Position numbers and translations under genes: made by a program
The notes under the pieces: generated by a model
Databases searched by the model: none
Told to the model about the DNA's origin: nothing
Seen by the model: only the letters and a program-made list of their open reading frames with translations
Part shown: positions 35,081 to 46,673 of the stretch, one piece after another
How the letters are laid out: the number at the start of each line of letters is the position of its first letter
Position numbering within the stretch: the first letter of the stretch is position 1
DNA from: Lentinus brumalis
Taxonomy: Eukaryota > Basidiomycota > Agaricomycetes > Polyporales > Polyporaceae
Direction of reading: 5' to 3'
DNA length: 64,000 nucleotides
NCBI GenBank assembly: GCA_001792895.1
Contig: MARA01000002.1
Span: 1,798,001 to 1,862,000 of the forward strand

Positions 35081-37057
35081 CTACCTGTTCTCCTTGACAT
35101 TCGCGGTCTTCTTGCGTCCTCGCCCCGTCGCAGTGGTGCCATTAGAGGCGGCAGGCTTCTTCGGCGGGGTGATCTTGCGCTTCTTGGCCGGAGGAGCCCC
35201 CTTCTCAGATGCACGCGTGGCTGCATGGCCCGAAGCCCTCGTACGACTCATGCCACGCGGGGGAGCGGGCGGCTTGGTTACCGCCGGACGCTTGCGCATG
35301 TTATACCGCGGCTCTGGAGCTGGGTCCAAGGGAGGGGGAGGGGGAGGGGGAGGGGGCGACATCCGTGCAGTAGAACGAACGGGTGAAGCCGAGGCTGGAC
35401 GCGTTCTACTGGGACCCGAGGCGCGTGTACGGGGGTTGAACTCTGCAGGGGGCGGCATCTGGGGAGAGGCGCGACCAGGGCGAGAAGGCGTTCCTGCGGG
35501 AGATGGGGCGGATGTGGCTTGGGACCGTTCGGGCGAGAATCCAAGTTGGGACAACGTGATGTTCTGCTCCGCGTCACCGAGCTGCGGCAGGACGGATTCG
35601 AGGTGCGAAGCGGGGAGCGCGCTAGTGTCCTGCACGGGCCAGTGCAGCGAGCCATTCGGAGTAACGAGTGGCGTGTCGATCCAGGACTCCGTCTCTTGTG
35701 ACTCGTCCTGTGCGCTGGGCTGCGAAGGGGACATGGTGTTAATCGGGCTGAGGAAGCGATTCGGAGACAGTGACTGGGAAGGACGAATGGGGCGCGGTGG
35801 TGTAAACGGACATTGTGCGCCCTCCTGGCGGGGCCGAGCCGGTGGGAGTCGGAACCGGCGAAAAGGCTGTGTAGATCCCGATGCACGAGCGTTGATGCCT
35901 TGTGAGGGAGGTTCCTCGTCGGCGGGCTCGGTGAGCGTCCGCTCCAGTGTCGCGGTCTTCTTCCGGTAGCGGTACGCATGGCTGACGCCATCCCCGTTGG
36001 AGTCAATGTACCAGGTCTTGGGAACCGTTGGATCCTCCTCGTCACTTTCTTCACCGTCGGCATGTCCGTCGTGCATGTCGCGAGTACGTCTGAGTATGCG
36101 TGGCCGCCGCGGCTGGACTTGAACCGAGAAGCGAGGTACGGTGGTCACGGGCGGCAAGGTGTTCTCGTAGGCGAAGTCGCGAACCCGAATACCCTGGGTG
36201 GTTAGCGCTGCAATGATGTTATTGCCCGCATGACCTGCATCTTCAGGTGGTTGCGGATGTTGCGAGGGATGCAGCGACGGAGAGTCCGCATTATCCTTGG
36301 TTAAAAAGTGGTTGAGACGACAAGCAAACATGTATACAAGGTTATTCACTTACGACGACGGCCGATAGCAGGCCCTTGCTTGAGCACGCAGATTGTGGTT
36401 GAGAGGCACCGTCCTGCACGTCAGGCGGTTGTTGTGTTGCAGCACACATCTGGAGCTCTTGGGTGCCGGTGGTTTGCACCTGTTGTTCGTGAATTGGTCG
36501 AGAGAGTCGGACCACCACAATCGGACGGGCTTCTTCGGCGTGGTCGGCGTGGATCTGGTCGTGACGGCAGACAAATATGGAGCGTGTTGATCTGTGCGAT
36601 CACGTTGTTCGACAGGTCTCTGTTACGAGTCGCTACGTGCGGGAACGGCCTGCGACGACGGGGAGTGGTGGGTGGCGGGATGCTCGTCGTCGCTGAACAG
36701 GCCGAGGACGCGTGCAGGAAGCTGAAATGAAGTCTCAGTGCGGTCCGAAAGCGAACAAGGCGACCGCGAGTCAGTCCCACCAAAACAGGAAACGAAGCGC
36801 CTGTGTCACACGTCACACCCTCCCGCGCGCCTGCCTTCACCGCCACCGTACGCGTGCCTTCCACCGCCAACCTCGCTACTTGCCTCGCCGTCTGCTCGCC
36901 GACGTCTTGCCCTGCCTCAGCGCCCCGCTCATCGATCCGAAGAATTTGCTCAGCATCACCATCTCTCCCCGCTTGCAGGGCACTATCCCGAAGCACGAGC
37001 TTGCGACTCGCCGACCAAATGGAGCTTTACTTACAGAAGGCGAACCGAGCATGCCAT
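35081..37057 (-). CDS. Unknown, probably nuclear, disordered basic protein
   Basis: Six exons: 37035-37057, 36880-36982, 36637-36721, 36480-36591, 36354-36378, 35081-36295. They sum to exactly 1,563 bases (520 residues). An apparent in-frame TAA falls inside the 45-base intron 36592-36636, so the frame is open. Recognisable islands are LLALQAGRDGDAEQILRIDE near the start, RVLGLFSDDEHP, KKPVRLWWSDSLDQF, and KTWYIDSNGDGVSHAYRYRK, which looks like a conserved core. The rest is Pro/Ser/Arg-rich, with a polyproline run from the G-rich track at 35331-35359. The C-terminus is lysine-rich and AT-hook-like (KKRKITPPKK, GRGRKKTANVKENR). I cannot name a family. Chromatin or nuclear function is inferred from composition only. 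The acceptor of exon 5 is the least certain boundary. Confidence 0.6.
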
Positions 37058-37479
37058 CGGTCTCTAGGGAGTGTACTGACAACTTTACCTTGATATGATA
37101 TGCGTTCAGGATGCATTAGCCAGTTTCCATTAAGATAGAGCGATTTGTGAGTGATTCGCAGGTAGCATGATGCGGCTTCAGTTGCCTGAGAGATCTGTCA
37201 AGCTCACGCTCCTCCCTCAAATCATACTGCATCCGGTGGATCTGAGGGGCGAGCGCAATGCGCCTTAAAACGCGCCTTCTGAGCGGGGCTCAGCGGGCTT
37301 CCTCCCTTGATCATTGCTGTGCCAGCGGCCCCTATGAGCTAGTCTCGGTTACGCCGGACATCATCGGTTTGTGCATCACTTCACCGCTCCTCAAGAAGGT
37401 CGCTCGGGCGCAAGTCGTCCAGGTCCCCTCTTCCTCCTCTCCCTTTCCTCTCCTCTTTCTTTCTCTTTTGTGACTGGAC

Positions 37480-38747
37480 ATGTCCGGCCTCGGAGGCACG
37501 AATAGCTTTGTTGTTGCGGATGACCATGACATCCAGTCTATCGATTACTCTCAAACCCCGGACGTGTGGTTCCAGCAGTTTCTCGATGGCGCATACCAAG
37601 GGACCATTACTGGTGGCGTGGCGGGGGCCAAAGCCAGTTTCAAGTTCGCAGGTATGTCTGCTTATCCCAGCCATACGACGTGGGCTCACCATTTCAAAGG
37701 TACCGCTCTTGGTGTAGTTGGTGTCGCTACGACATCGCACACCTCAGGTCCTCCGGCCGCCCGGTTCTCGATCGATGGCCAGGTCGTCCAGACGACGACG
37801 GCACCGAATAACGGCTCGGACAATTACTCCTTTGACTACCTCGATGTCGACGGCCTCGACAGCACATCCCATGTGCTCGAGATTGATGTCTTGAACGCCA
37901 CTGGAGACTATCCATTCTACATGGACTATATCCTCTATCTGCCAGTGCAGGGCGTTTCCCCCACGGCATCGCAGGTGATCATTACGACTTTTCTTCCCGC
38001 ACCTACGTCGTCTTCGTCGCAGGAGGCGTCGACCGGCAAGTCTTCCGTCCCTGTCGGTCCCATCGTGGGCGGTGTTGTCGGTGGCCTTGCGGTCATCGTC
38101 GCGGCGTGTATCGCCATCTGGTTCTTGTGTTTCCGCCGCCGGCGCTCAACAGGGCAAGCATACTTCTACGCAGCACATGCCAAACCTGGTGATCTTCTCG
38201 ACGAAGAAGGTTCGTAGCTTCTTCGCCATCCGACATGATGCACTGTCTGACACTGCATCCCTCAGAGGTCAAAGCTACGCCGTACGCAGTGCCACCGTCT
38301 GTCGCCCCTTCCTCTACGTTCGGTCCTGGTTCGCAATACCAACCCGCGCCGCAATCCGCATCACAAGCCCCGCCCTCCGCATACAGTGCCAGTGCTCCTT
38401 CACACTATACTGCGCCGTCTGGCCTTGGATACGGGACCTCATCCGCGTACACGCCTTCCGAGGCGCCCGTCAGCGACTACAGCTCGGGCTCAGGAGCAGC
38501 GTCCACTCTAGTTCTCGCGTCTGGCAGCACGTCACGCGTGAGAGCGAGCCCCAACCAGCCGGGTCGGAGCAAGGCGGCGGAGGCTGGCATGTTATCTGTA
38601 CCCCAGGAGGCGACATTCCACGCCGACTCGGGTGTTCGCTTTGACGAGAACGGGCAGCCGATTCCGGCCGCATCGTCGTCGTCTGCGGCCGCCGTTCCTC
38701 CCGTCGTAGAGCTGTCAGACGTCCCGCCCTCGTACACGCCTGCATGA
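37480..38747 (+). CDS. Single-pass membrane protein with beta-rich ectodomain and C-terminal PPxY
   Basis: Exons 37480-37651, 37700-38209 and 38266-38747 close at 387 residues. No signal peptide is seen; the protein begins MSGLGGTNSFVVADDHD. The ectodomain has two aromatic, beta-type segments of a pattern frequent in basidiomycete membrane proteins (IQSIDYSQTPDVWF, YQGTITGGVAGAKASFKF, GTALGVVGVA, FYMDYILYLPVQ). A Ser/Thr stalk is followed by one transmembrane helix (PIVGGVVGGLAVIVAACIAI) and a basic anchor FRRRR. The long Ser/Tyr-rich cytosolic tail ends LSDVPPSYTPA, where PPSY is a PPxY motif that WW domains of Rsp5/Nedd4 ligases bind. The ectodomain may sense or bind carbohydrate, but nothing proves it. 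A related, broken gene follows at 39,504. Confidence 0.75.
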
Positions 38748-39503
38748 TTCGTCTACAGGATGGATGCCAGCGCACCATGGGCGACGGTGATCAAGGAGAT
38801 GAGATAGAGGGAGAGGGATTATTTGCGACGCTGTGCAGTCCGCGACTGTGCATGGTTTTATGTTCATCCGCAATTGCTTTACAATATCCGTGCCCAGTCG
38901 GTAATGTTATTCAGCGTTCACATCCATATTGTTTTCTATTCTAGCCTGACTTCATATTTCCAACGGGCATAGCACATTGTACTCCTTGTCGAGAGCCACC
39001 GAATGTACTGTCACTTGACTGACAGTCAGCCTACTAGTGGTTAACCCTGGAAACGGGATGGACAGACTATAGGCGCTCGATCTCACATCTTCAGATCAGA
39101 GTAGTAAGTAAGTACTTGTCTTCAAGTTCCTCCTGGCATGTCTACTGGTGCGCATTGGGCATCCATGCTGCATCATGCACCAGGCCGTTGGATTTGGAGG
39201 GCGAAGGGGCAGCGAGGAGTTGGGAAGAGTGCTTTGTAGCAGTGCCTCCGACAGTGGCGGGCTTCTGGTCTCAACACGTTCGGCGCCCGATGAGCGCGAG
39301 CCTCGAGACACAACGTTGTTCTTGCCCGTCCATCACCGGGCTCTGCACGTAAAGCCGCCATAATGTCGTCCTAATACTATTCTCGAATTCGCCTTGCTCA
39401 CCGCCGCGACGACAACCTTACGAACCCGGTAGACGTCGCGCGTGCAGGGGCTGCAGCCGCCTCCTGCCCCGCAGTCGTAAACGAAGTCGCAATCGAAGTC
39501 GCA
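38748..39503. other. Spacer between two related membrane-protein genes
   Basis: No gene is recognised. Its end contains two exact head-to-tail copies of cgaagtcgcaat (39482-39493, 39494-39505), the second of which overlaps the ATG of the following gene. Confidence 0.5.
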
Positions 39504-40680
39504 ATGACGGACGTGAACGTGGACAGTGCAAACACGACTGCAATCCAATATGACTCGTATGGGTCCTCGGGATGGGTGTTGGTGCAGACAGGCAACAACC
39601 CAACTATAGTCTCGCAGAGCTTAACGAGGGCAGTCGACCGCCGGCGGGGCGATATTCCGGTTCCATGGTGCGTATTATGCCCTACTTGTGTAGTATACAC
39701 GGGCACTGAATGTTGCCAATTCACCGTCTTAGGCACGCACGTGCAGGTGTATGGCACGATCGTCGTTCCAACCGTAATTGGTGCGATAAAGTTCAGTCGA
39801 CTTACACCTTGGATAACGATGGCACTACACCCTTCTCGTCCGCATATTCAAGAAGTCGACGACCAGCTCTTCTTCGATTCCGGAACGCTCCCGGACGGGG
39901 GCCACGTCTTTGTGGTCAATGTCACGACCGCGAGCGGCGGCGCGCCGTACCTGCTCGGCTACATCAAATACACTGCAACTACTCCGACGAAGACTGCTTC
40001 AAGCTCTACATCGGCGACCGCGACCGGGAGCGCATCTGCAACTGCCGTTCCGAGACCGATCGTTGGCGGGGTGGTGGGAGGGGTCGGTGGTTTGCTCCTG
40101 ATTCTACTCGGCTTCTTCCTGTACTAGCGCTACTTCCGCCAACGCCGCAAGCTGTACGGAAGGCGGCGCGGAGGAACAGGCAAGCCTGCTGCCCTATGAA
40201 GTCCCTTCACTTCTTCTCCAGTGCTAACCATTCTCGGATGTCCATAGACCCTGTCGAAGAATTGGTGGACGAACCGAAGTCGGAACTGTCACAGTCGGCC
40301 CCATCTCCCTTCCCAAGCGACCTCTCTGCCTCCCGCTCCGGCGCTCCGAGCATTTCTTATGCCGCGTCTATAGTACAATCCTACCGGACTCCGCCTCCCA
40401 AGTTGCTGGGCGCCTCTATGCCGCCGAGCTCGCCCGCCAGCGTGCGGGAGCAGGGCCCGGCTCATCCGCAGGCTCCGCATACGGTGGTTCAAGCAGTCGA
40501 GAAGGAGAGGGTCCCGGGTCCGGAGGTCCTGCATGGCAGTCGGACCGGAAGGAGTCCGTTCCGCCACCAGTCCCCGAGGAGCCAGAACCGGAAGCGGTCC
40601 AGCACGAGGACTCGGGCATCCGTTCTAGGGATGGCGACCCTGTTAGCGTCCGGCCGCCCGACTACGGCGCGCCGTCGTGA
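39504..40680 (+). pseudogene. Second single-pass membrane protein of the same type, with frameshifts and an internal stop
   Basis: Translation from 39504 (MTDVNVDSANTTAIQYDSYG) resembles the ectodomain style of the 37,480 gene. It continues after an intron near 39,670-39,740 as VQVYGTIVVPTVIGAIK, then needs one frame for STYTLDNDGTTPFSSAYS and another for VDDQLFFDSGTLPDGGHVF. The transmembrane helix (PIVGGVVGGVGGLLLILLG) is followed by a TAG at 40125-40127, exactly where the basic anchor RYFRQRRKLYGRRR begins. Another shift occurs near 40,410, and the original C-terminus reads EDSGIRSRDGD then RPPDYGAPS with a stop at 40680, again a PPxY motif. Either the gene is decaying or several base errors fall here. 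As it stands it cannot make the full protein, although a truncated, membrane-anchored form without a tail is possible. Confidence 0.6.
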
Positions 40681-42456
40681 GTTGTGCGTCGTTCGTGACG
40701 AATGTGGTGCTCCGTTTGTTGTTCGTCGGGTATGGCGGGATCTGGGACCGGCTAGGGTTTGGGTTCGCGGAGCTTCTTGAAACCTTCATCTGTATGGTGT
40801 GCTCCCTCGGGTATGTTACGCCCATATCAATGTCATGGTTGCTGAACTATATATGGTGCACTGCGGGCGATGTGCCGAGAGGCACGCGTGAGGGTGCCGA
40901 AGACTCTATTGTCCGCTACGTACCTACTAGGTCACACAGTGAGCCTCGGGGTGAAATGAAGGGCCCGAGTTCCGCAGTCAGAGCGAAGACACCTTGTGAG
41001 GCTAACATCGATGGCACGGATGAAGACGTCGGTGATATACAAGCATGTCGTACGCGAGGGCTGCCAGTATGACTTCGCACTGCATGACCGAATTCACAGT
41101 TCGAGACAGCGGCAAATGTGGCAAGTACCCTCGAAGTTTGCAGCTCGGGGTGTCTGGGATGGCCGCTAGGGCATGGTCAGTAGCCTCATGGCCAGCAGAC
41201 GGCCGCTTCTCTCCGGGGCAGTGCTGAACTGTATCCGGGCGGTTGACAGGGCTTCTCCAGGTGAGTTCCATGTGCAACCGCGTTATGCATCTGGCGGACC
41301 GGCTCGGAACCTGAGAATCGTACTTATCGACTAGGTGCATAGAAGCACCTCTTCTCTATATTGGAAGCGGATGCTGAGGAGAGGGGACCTGGCGATAGGC
41401 TTGTTTCGGGAGGTCGGCGGACATACTGGAAATTCCTGGTGGCTGCGAGCGAACACTGGCCATACCCTGGGATCGTGGGCTGTACCATTCGGTCGGTGCA
41501 GACTGCGCGATGATCTCAGTGAGAACACGCTGGTTTCCGGTACATGGTTCATAACCCGCTGGACGGGTCCACAGTCTACGAAGCCAGGGTATTGCCTCGG
41601 GACAGAAATCAGTATGACTGAACTCACATACGCCTCATCAGCGCACAGCTGCGTACAAGGTCGACTCCCGATCGTTCGGCCACAATTTTGCAAGATCTCG
41701 TCCCAAGGAACTTTGGCATGTCTGGTATGATGCAATGTATGACGACGACTCTTGACGAACCCTGGGAGCGGGATGTCCTTATGAGTGATCCTATGTATCA
41801 TCTCCACCTGCGGACTTGCAGCAGTCGTCAGCAACATGGGCACGAAACAGTCTAGACTAGCTCACCAGATGGTAAGTACATATCAACGAAGACCTCCGTC
41901 GGCCAACGCAACAAGAATCAACGGACGATAACGGGATGGTGGTACGCGATCTGAGGATGAGAGTTCTGGGTCAGGGTAGCTGAAGATAATCATGTTCTAC
42001 ATCCGACGAGCTCTGGCCGGATACCAGCAAGGCCTCACAGACACTAGTACTGCCTCGGCGGGAGCGTCTCACGGCCGCCGATTCCGCCGCCTGAGCAAGC
42101 AGCGGCGCGATGTGATCGGATTCGCGCAGGCACCTTCAGGGCTCCATATCGAGGAGAGAAGTGGACCAGGAGAGCCTCGCGGGGCGCTCTGGGGAGAGCC
42201 GTCGTTCTCGCTGGGCAAGATGTGAGGGCGATCTGAATGAGTTCGTGAGACTTGTGCTGATGGATGTGGCGAGTCTTGCAGTTGGTACTGGGGAAGCTGC
42301 GCCTGCGTTCGCGTTTGCTCTGGAAAATTGGGACAAGTGACAAAGCCTGGGCGCCGTTCTAATATAATTACGTTCTCCTACTTACATGCTAACGATGTAC
42401 AACAGTCACCCATTGAGGTGCCTTGAAAGCACATGCAGTGTACTGAGTAGACGGCT
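40681..42456. other. Gene-poor stretch (1.8 kb)
   Basis: Overlapping frames on both strands near 41,331-41,843 show no recognisable domain or splice logic. I find no repeat boundary or RNA gene. The 3' part before 42,457 would contain the downstream flank of the VWA gene. Confidence 0.4.
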
Positions 42457-43697
42457 TCACCCTGACCGGGACGCACGGTCGTTCATCTTCTGCTTTTCGA
42501 CGCGGCGCTTGACACTGGCAAGGAGGATCTTGAGCATTCCCTCCGCAGTCAATTCGTCCCCTGTAGAAGGTGTGATGTCCACGAAGTCGCGAAGGTCCCC
42601 TCGCTTGTTGAGATCGTCATCCAGTGCTTGCAAGTATCTCTTCGTCTCCTCACGGTTGCCTATTTGCACAAAGTGTAGACCAATCTGTGATAACATTCCA
42701 AAGTGTTGGACGGTCGTACGTGGGTAGCACATAGCTGCGCGACTCACCTGCGTAAGGGAACAGTACCCTTTGTCCAAATCTTTCGCACAGCGACGTATCA
42801 CTGTTGCAAGCTCGTAGTGATCTTCATCGTCTGTATTGTAGAGAACATCGTCAGCCACGGATATTCAGTCCATCGGTCGTTGAAGTACAAACGGGACAGA
42901 CTTACTCGGTACGCACTTCATGAGGATGATGACATTCAGAGGCTTGGGCTGCGGCCAGCTTTTCCGCATATCGTTCATGTAGTTATGTAGCAGCTCAAGT
43001 ATCCTCCGTCCGAATATGTGGAACGTCAACGGCGAGCTGAAGACCTGTTCCACGCTGGTGGAATCCTGAGTGCTTGATTAGCCACATGTCAACTTCGACT
43101 TCTGACATGATTTCCAACCTTCAATTCTGCGCCCCAGACCTTGTGGTTGAGGAAGTAAACGTCAATACCGTCCTCGTCATACTCGCCCGCCAAGTCTGCT
43201 AGCTGAGATATTGCCTGGCAAGCCTGTGGCGAAAGCATATCAGCATCAGTTCACTGTAGGATACTGATCCCAGTATGAAGGACACGAACCTGCAACCACC
43301 GACCACCGTTGGTCATGCGGTGACAGTCGTCGACCAGAAAGGCGATATCGTATCCCCGGAGCATGCAGAGCTCGTCTCCAGGGACCGAGCTCGTTAGTGT
43401 GGTGGCACATGAGCCCTGAGGGACGTTGGTGGAGCCAGTCGTCAATTGGTCGTGGTTTGAAGTATCAGTCACATGCCGAGAAACGTCATGAAACCCCGAT
43501 GTATCTCCCCACGTAGAGACTGGATAGCGATTGAGGTATGGGGGACGCGAGTTCCCCCACAGTACCCAAGGTGGCATATCTATAGAGCTACCGTCCTCGC
43601 AAGGCGGCAACCGTGTGGACGGTGACGGCGACACCGCAAGCTGTTGTTGTCCAACGAACATCCTGAGTGGCTCTTGCTTCGACGACTTCGCTCCCAT
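42457..43697 (-). CDS. VWA-fold protein lacking the MIDAS metal site
   Basis: Exons run from the ATG at 43697 to a TGA at 42457-42459, with introns near 43224-43289, 43067-43117, 42837-42908 and 42688-42750. After about 115 residues of Ser/Thr-rich N-terminus (beginning MGAKSSKQ, which fits an N-myristoylation signal), a von Willebrand A-type fold follows. It reads YDIAFLVDDCHRM, RWLQACQAISQLADLAGEYD, GIDVYFLNHK, PLNVIILMK, VIRRCAKDLDKGYCSLTQIG, LHFVQIGNREETKRYLQALD and DFVDITPSTGDELTAEGMLK. Fungal relatives have VDDSGSM and TDG at the metal site. Here the DxSxS serines are replaced (DDCHRM) and the TDG is missing. Metal-dependent ligand binding is therefore unlikely, while the fold appears intact. 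Possible roles include a scaffold or a degenerating family member. Confidence 0.75.
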
Positions 43698-44551
43698 TTT
43701 CGCTGGACAGTGAGGTTGAACTTGCTGAGAACGCGAGGTGCGGGCGGATGTAAGGTGGATGATGGTGTAAGCAGGCAGGAACGCGCGAGAGCGGCCGAAC
43801 TTATAGGCCAGCTACGGACAATGGCCCAAGCCACGTTGAAGCACCCTTTTGTTCTTCGTTTGAGCCGTAGCGTGCAGGCATAGAGCGTTGTCTTCAAGAC
43901 CAATGGTTGCGTGACGTCATTTGGTTGAACTTGCACACCTACAGTGGCCGGACAATGAAGCCTGCCCATGGACCAACGGGGACGGAGTATTGGCCTGTGT
44001 GCGAAGGCCGGATGCTGTGTATTCAGTGCTATTCACGACAGTATTCAACGATCGTAACCACCAAAGCGACACATACCTTGTCTCGGAGCAAATTCGTTGG
44101 AACGTGGTGGCCGTCTGGTACAAGTTACGACAGACGAGCTCCAAAAGAAAACGCACACTTGTATTATGGTCCAAGAGAACTCAGTCACGATATTACGTTC
44201 AGGCTTGCAGCTCGGTCGAAAGCAAAACGCGATCGGCACACGCGACGCGTCGCGCTTGCACGGCATTTCCCGAAGAGACTGTGAGCCTGGCGCGCCACAC
44301 ACAGTATGTACCTGGCTCTCCTCCTCACCACCTGCTGCTGTCTTCTCGGGCCCTGCGTCTCTGTCTGGACGACTAGTTGGGCTGAAAGTGCAGGACGGAT
44401 GAGTTGAGTGCGTGCTGTCATCTGGTGCGTGTCATATGTCCTCCATACATTGTGACCGTCGCCCATGTCCTTATACCCGCTTCACAGCACCAAAGCAAAT
44501 CTACAACGCTCAGAGCAGGCGACTTGCCTTCTTCTTGTTGTCGCAAGCCCC
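43698..44551. other. Divergent intergenic region upstream of the VWA and PP2C genes
   Basis: 854 bases with no recognised gene. It contains the CGCGACGCGTCGCG palindrome at 44241-44254. An in-frame ATG at 44465 could extend the PP2C protein by 29 residues. Confidence 0.45.
44241..44254. promoter_or_regulatory. Second copy of the palindrome CGCGACGCGTCGCG
   Basis: Identical, over 17 bases, to the element at 583-599. It lies about 300 bases upstream of the PP2C start and carries a central ACGCGT. Confidence 0.4.
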
Positions 44552-46332
44552 ATGCTCAGGCGCGCCTGGAAACCCATCCTGGGCACTACCGTCCTAGTCG
44601 GTACCCCCGCCTACCTCTACTACCGTTCCCGGAAGCCGACTCTCGAAACTTTTGACATCTCCCTCAAGGCAACAGGTCCTGACGGCAAACGCCAGATGGT
44701 GACGCAGTCCATCCCACTACTCACCAAGGACCAGATCGACGGCCGCATCCGCGAGCATGCCTCCGCGAAGACCATGCCCCGCCCTAGCGGCATCGTCTGG
44801 AAGTCCACGACCGCGTACTTCTCGTCAAACGACCCCATCGAGGACGCGAACGGGAGCTTGCTCATTGAGCGGGACGCGTCGGACGCGTCGCCGCCGGGCG
44901 ACTACCTCTTCTTCGCCGTCATGGACGGCCACGGGGGCCCACACACGTCCCGCGTGCTCGCTGACATCCTCATCCCCACTGTCGCCATGGAGCTCGCGTC
45001 CCGAGTAAACGATCCCAAGGCGAACCTCAACGACTCGGGCCTCATACGTAAGGCGAAGTCTCTCATTTGGTCTGGGCCGAACGTGCCGTATGACGCGAAC
45101 CCTGCAAACGTGTCCAGTGCCATCGAGGCGGCGTTCACCAAGCTCGACGCCCAGATCGTCAACACGCCGCTCGAGATACTGTACAACGCCGTGGACCAGG
45201 AGGCACTGAAGAAGCGCCAGATACCCGACTTGTCGAAACATCCCTTCGCGTTGTCCAGTATACAGACAGCGATGTCCGGTCGGTCCGCTTATCCTTGGTG
45301 TATGCTGTCTCGCTCACGGCCGACGTCTCGCAGGCAGTTGCGCACTGCTAGCTATGCTCGACACATCACATCGCAATCTGTACGTCGCGTGCTTAGGTGA
45401 CAGTCGCGCCGTCGCCGGCGTGTACGAGGAGACAGCGGACGGCAAGGGCGTCTGGCGCGTCGAGGTGCTCACCGAGGACCAGACTGGACGCAATCCCAAC
45501 GAGCTCAAAAGGTTCGTATATTCCTTGCGAACGTTACAACATCTGTTGACAAGCAGCACAGGATACAGTCCGAGCACCCTGCTGACGAGGCTCAATATGT
45601 GGTCCGCAACGGCCGCATACTGGGCGGGCTCGAGCCAAGTCGTGCATTTGGCGACGCACGCTACAAGTGGCCTCGCGAGGTGCAGGAAGTGTAAGTACCC
45701 GCTCCCTCTTCTCTCCTCACTGTCCTCCACTCCTTCTGACACTACACGCCACACGTAGCCTGAACAAAGCCTTCATGGAGCCCTTGGGCGAAGCGATGCG
45801 TACTCCTCCGCCAACGCTGAAGACCCCTCCCTACGTGATCGCAAAGCCAGTCGTGACACACCGCCCGCTCTCCTTCCTCCCTCTGCCCGCCCCCGACACC
45901 CCCGCGCCCAAGTCCGCCCTGCGCTTCCTCGTGCTCGCGACCGACGGCCTCTGGGACGAGCTCTCGAACGAAGAGGTCGTCGCGCTCGTCGGCGGGCACT
46001 TCGCCGGTCTGCGCGGCACAATCCCCAAGTCCGCCCTGCCCGACCTCGTGCCCACGTCCACGGGGACCGCCGGGGTCGAGGGCAAGGACAAGAGCCGGCG
46101 GCAGCAGCAGCAGGGCGCGTGGGCGTTCGAGGACGACAACCTCAGCGCGCACCTCATCCGGAACGCGCTCGGGGGCGGGGACGTCGAGCACCTGCGCAAG
46201 CTCGCGAGCATCCCCGCGCCGTACTCGCGGCGCTTCCGGGACGACATCACCGTCACCGTCGTCTGGTGGGAGGATGGGCGCGAGGGCCAGGCGCAGGTCG
46301 ATGAGGTCGCGGTGCCGAAGGCGAAATTATGA
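44552..46332 (+). CDS. PP2C-family protein phosphatase, probably mitochondrial (pyruvate dehydrogenase phosphatase type)
   Basis: Four exons with introns at about 45278-45331, 45513-45562 and 45692-45759. The start MLRRAWKPILGTTVLVG with a following hydrophobic stretch looks like a mitochondrial targeting or membrane-anchoring sequence. The upstream in-frame ATG at 44465 is less typical. PP2C motifs: DYLFFAVMDGHGG (metal Asp/Gly), GSCALLAMLD, YVACLGDSRAV, PSRAFGDARYKWP, VLATDGLWDELSNEEVV and RRFRDDITVTVVWW. All metal-binding aspartates are present. The long insertions and the N-terminal anchor resemble Ptc5-type phosphatases, which activate pyruvate dehydrogenase by dephosphorylating its E1 subunit. 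Assignment to Ptc5 rather than another PP2C is likely but not certain. The C-terminal end is Lys/Glu-rich and unremarkable. Confidence 0.85.
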
Positions 46333-46673
46333 TAGGGTGTGTGTATGATACATAGTTATCATAATTCAGGGGTGGTTACTTGGACATCCGATGCGGGTTG
46401 ATGGGTTGCGGTTTGTCTTGCAAGTCGAAGGCGGGAGGGGTTCCATGCGGTGGGGTCGAAGTCCATCAGCATGCTCGGGGAACAATGAGGTATGCAGTAC
46501 GATGATCAGGTGTACTCGTGAATGACGATGCATGGTGAATGGTGAGGAGACGGTGGGAAGTGGGTGGGATGCACAGTACCAAGAAATGGGAGAACGATGC
46601 GATACAACAACAACAACACGAAGTCAGTGGAAAAGCAACACACGTAGTCCGCGGACTCTACAACAGCACAGTT
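46333..46673. other. Convergent intergenic region
   Basis: 341 bases between the PP2C stop and the USP stop. A short CAA microsatellite (acaacaacaacaaca, about 46604-46618) is the only structure I see. Confidence 0.5.

Noticed and set aside
35278..36063. 261-codon minus frame inside the gene at 35081-37057
   Set aside because: It is an alternative frame of the Pro/Ser-rich exon; the called frame links to all other exons.
36592..36636. Apparent in-frame TAA in the unknown gene at 35081-37057
   Set aside because: A 45-base intron with GT..AG ends removes it and keeps the frame; the whole gene then closes exactly.
41331..41843. Overlapping 131- and 170-codon frames on opposite strands
   Set aside because: Mutual shadows without domain, start context or splice signals.
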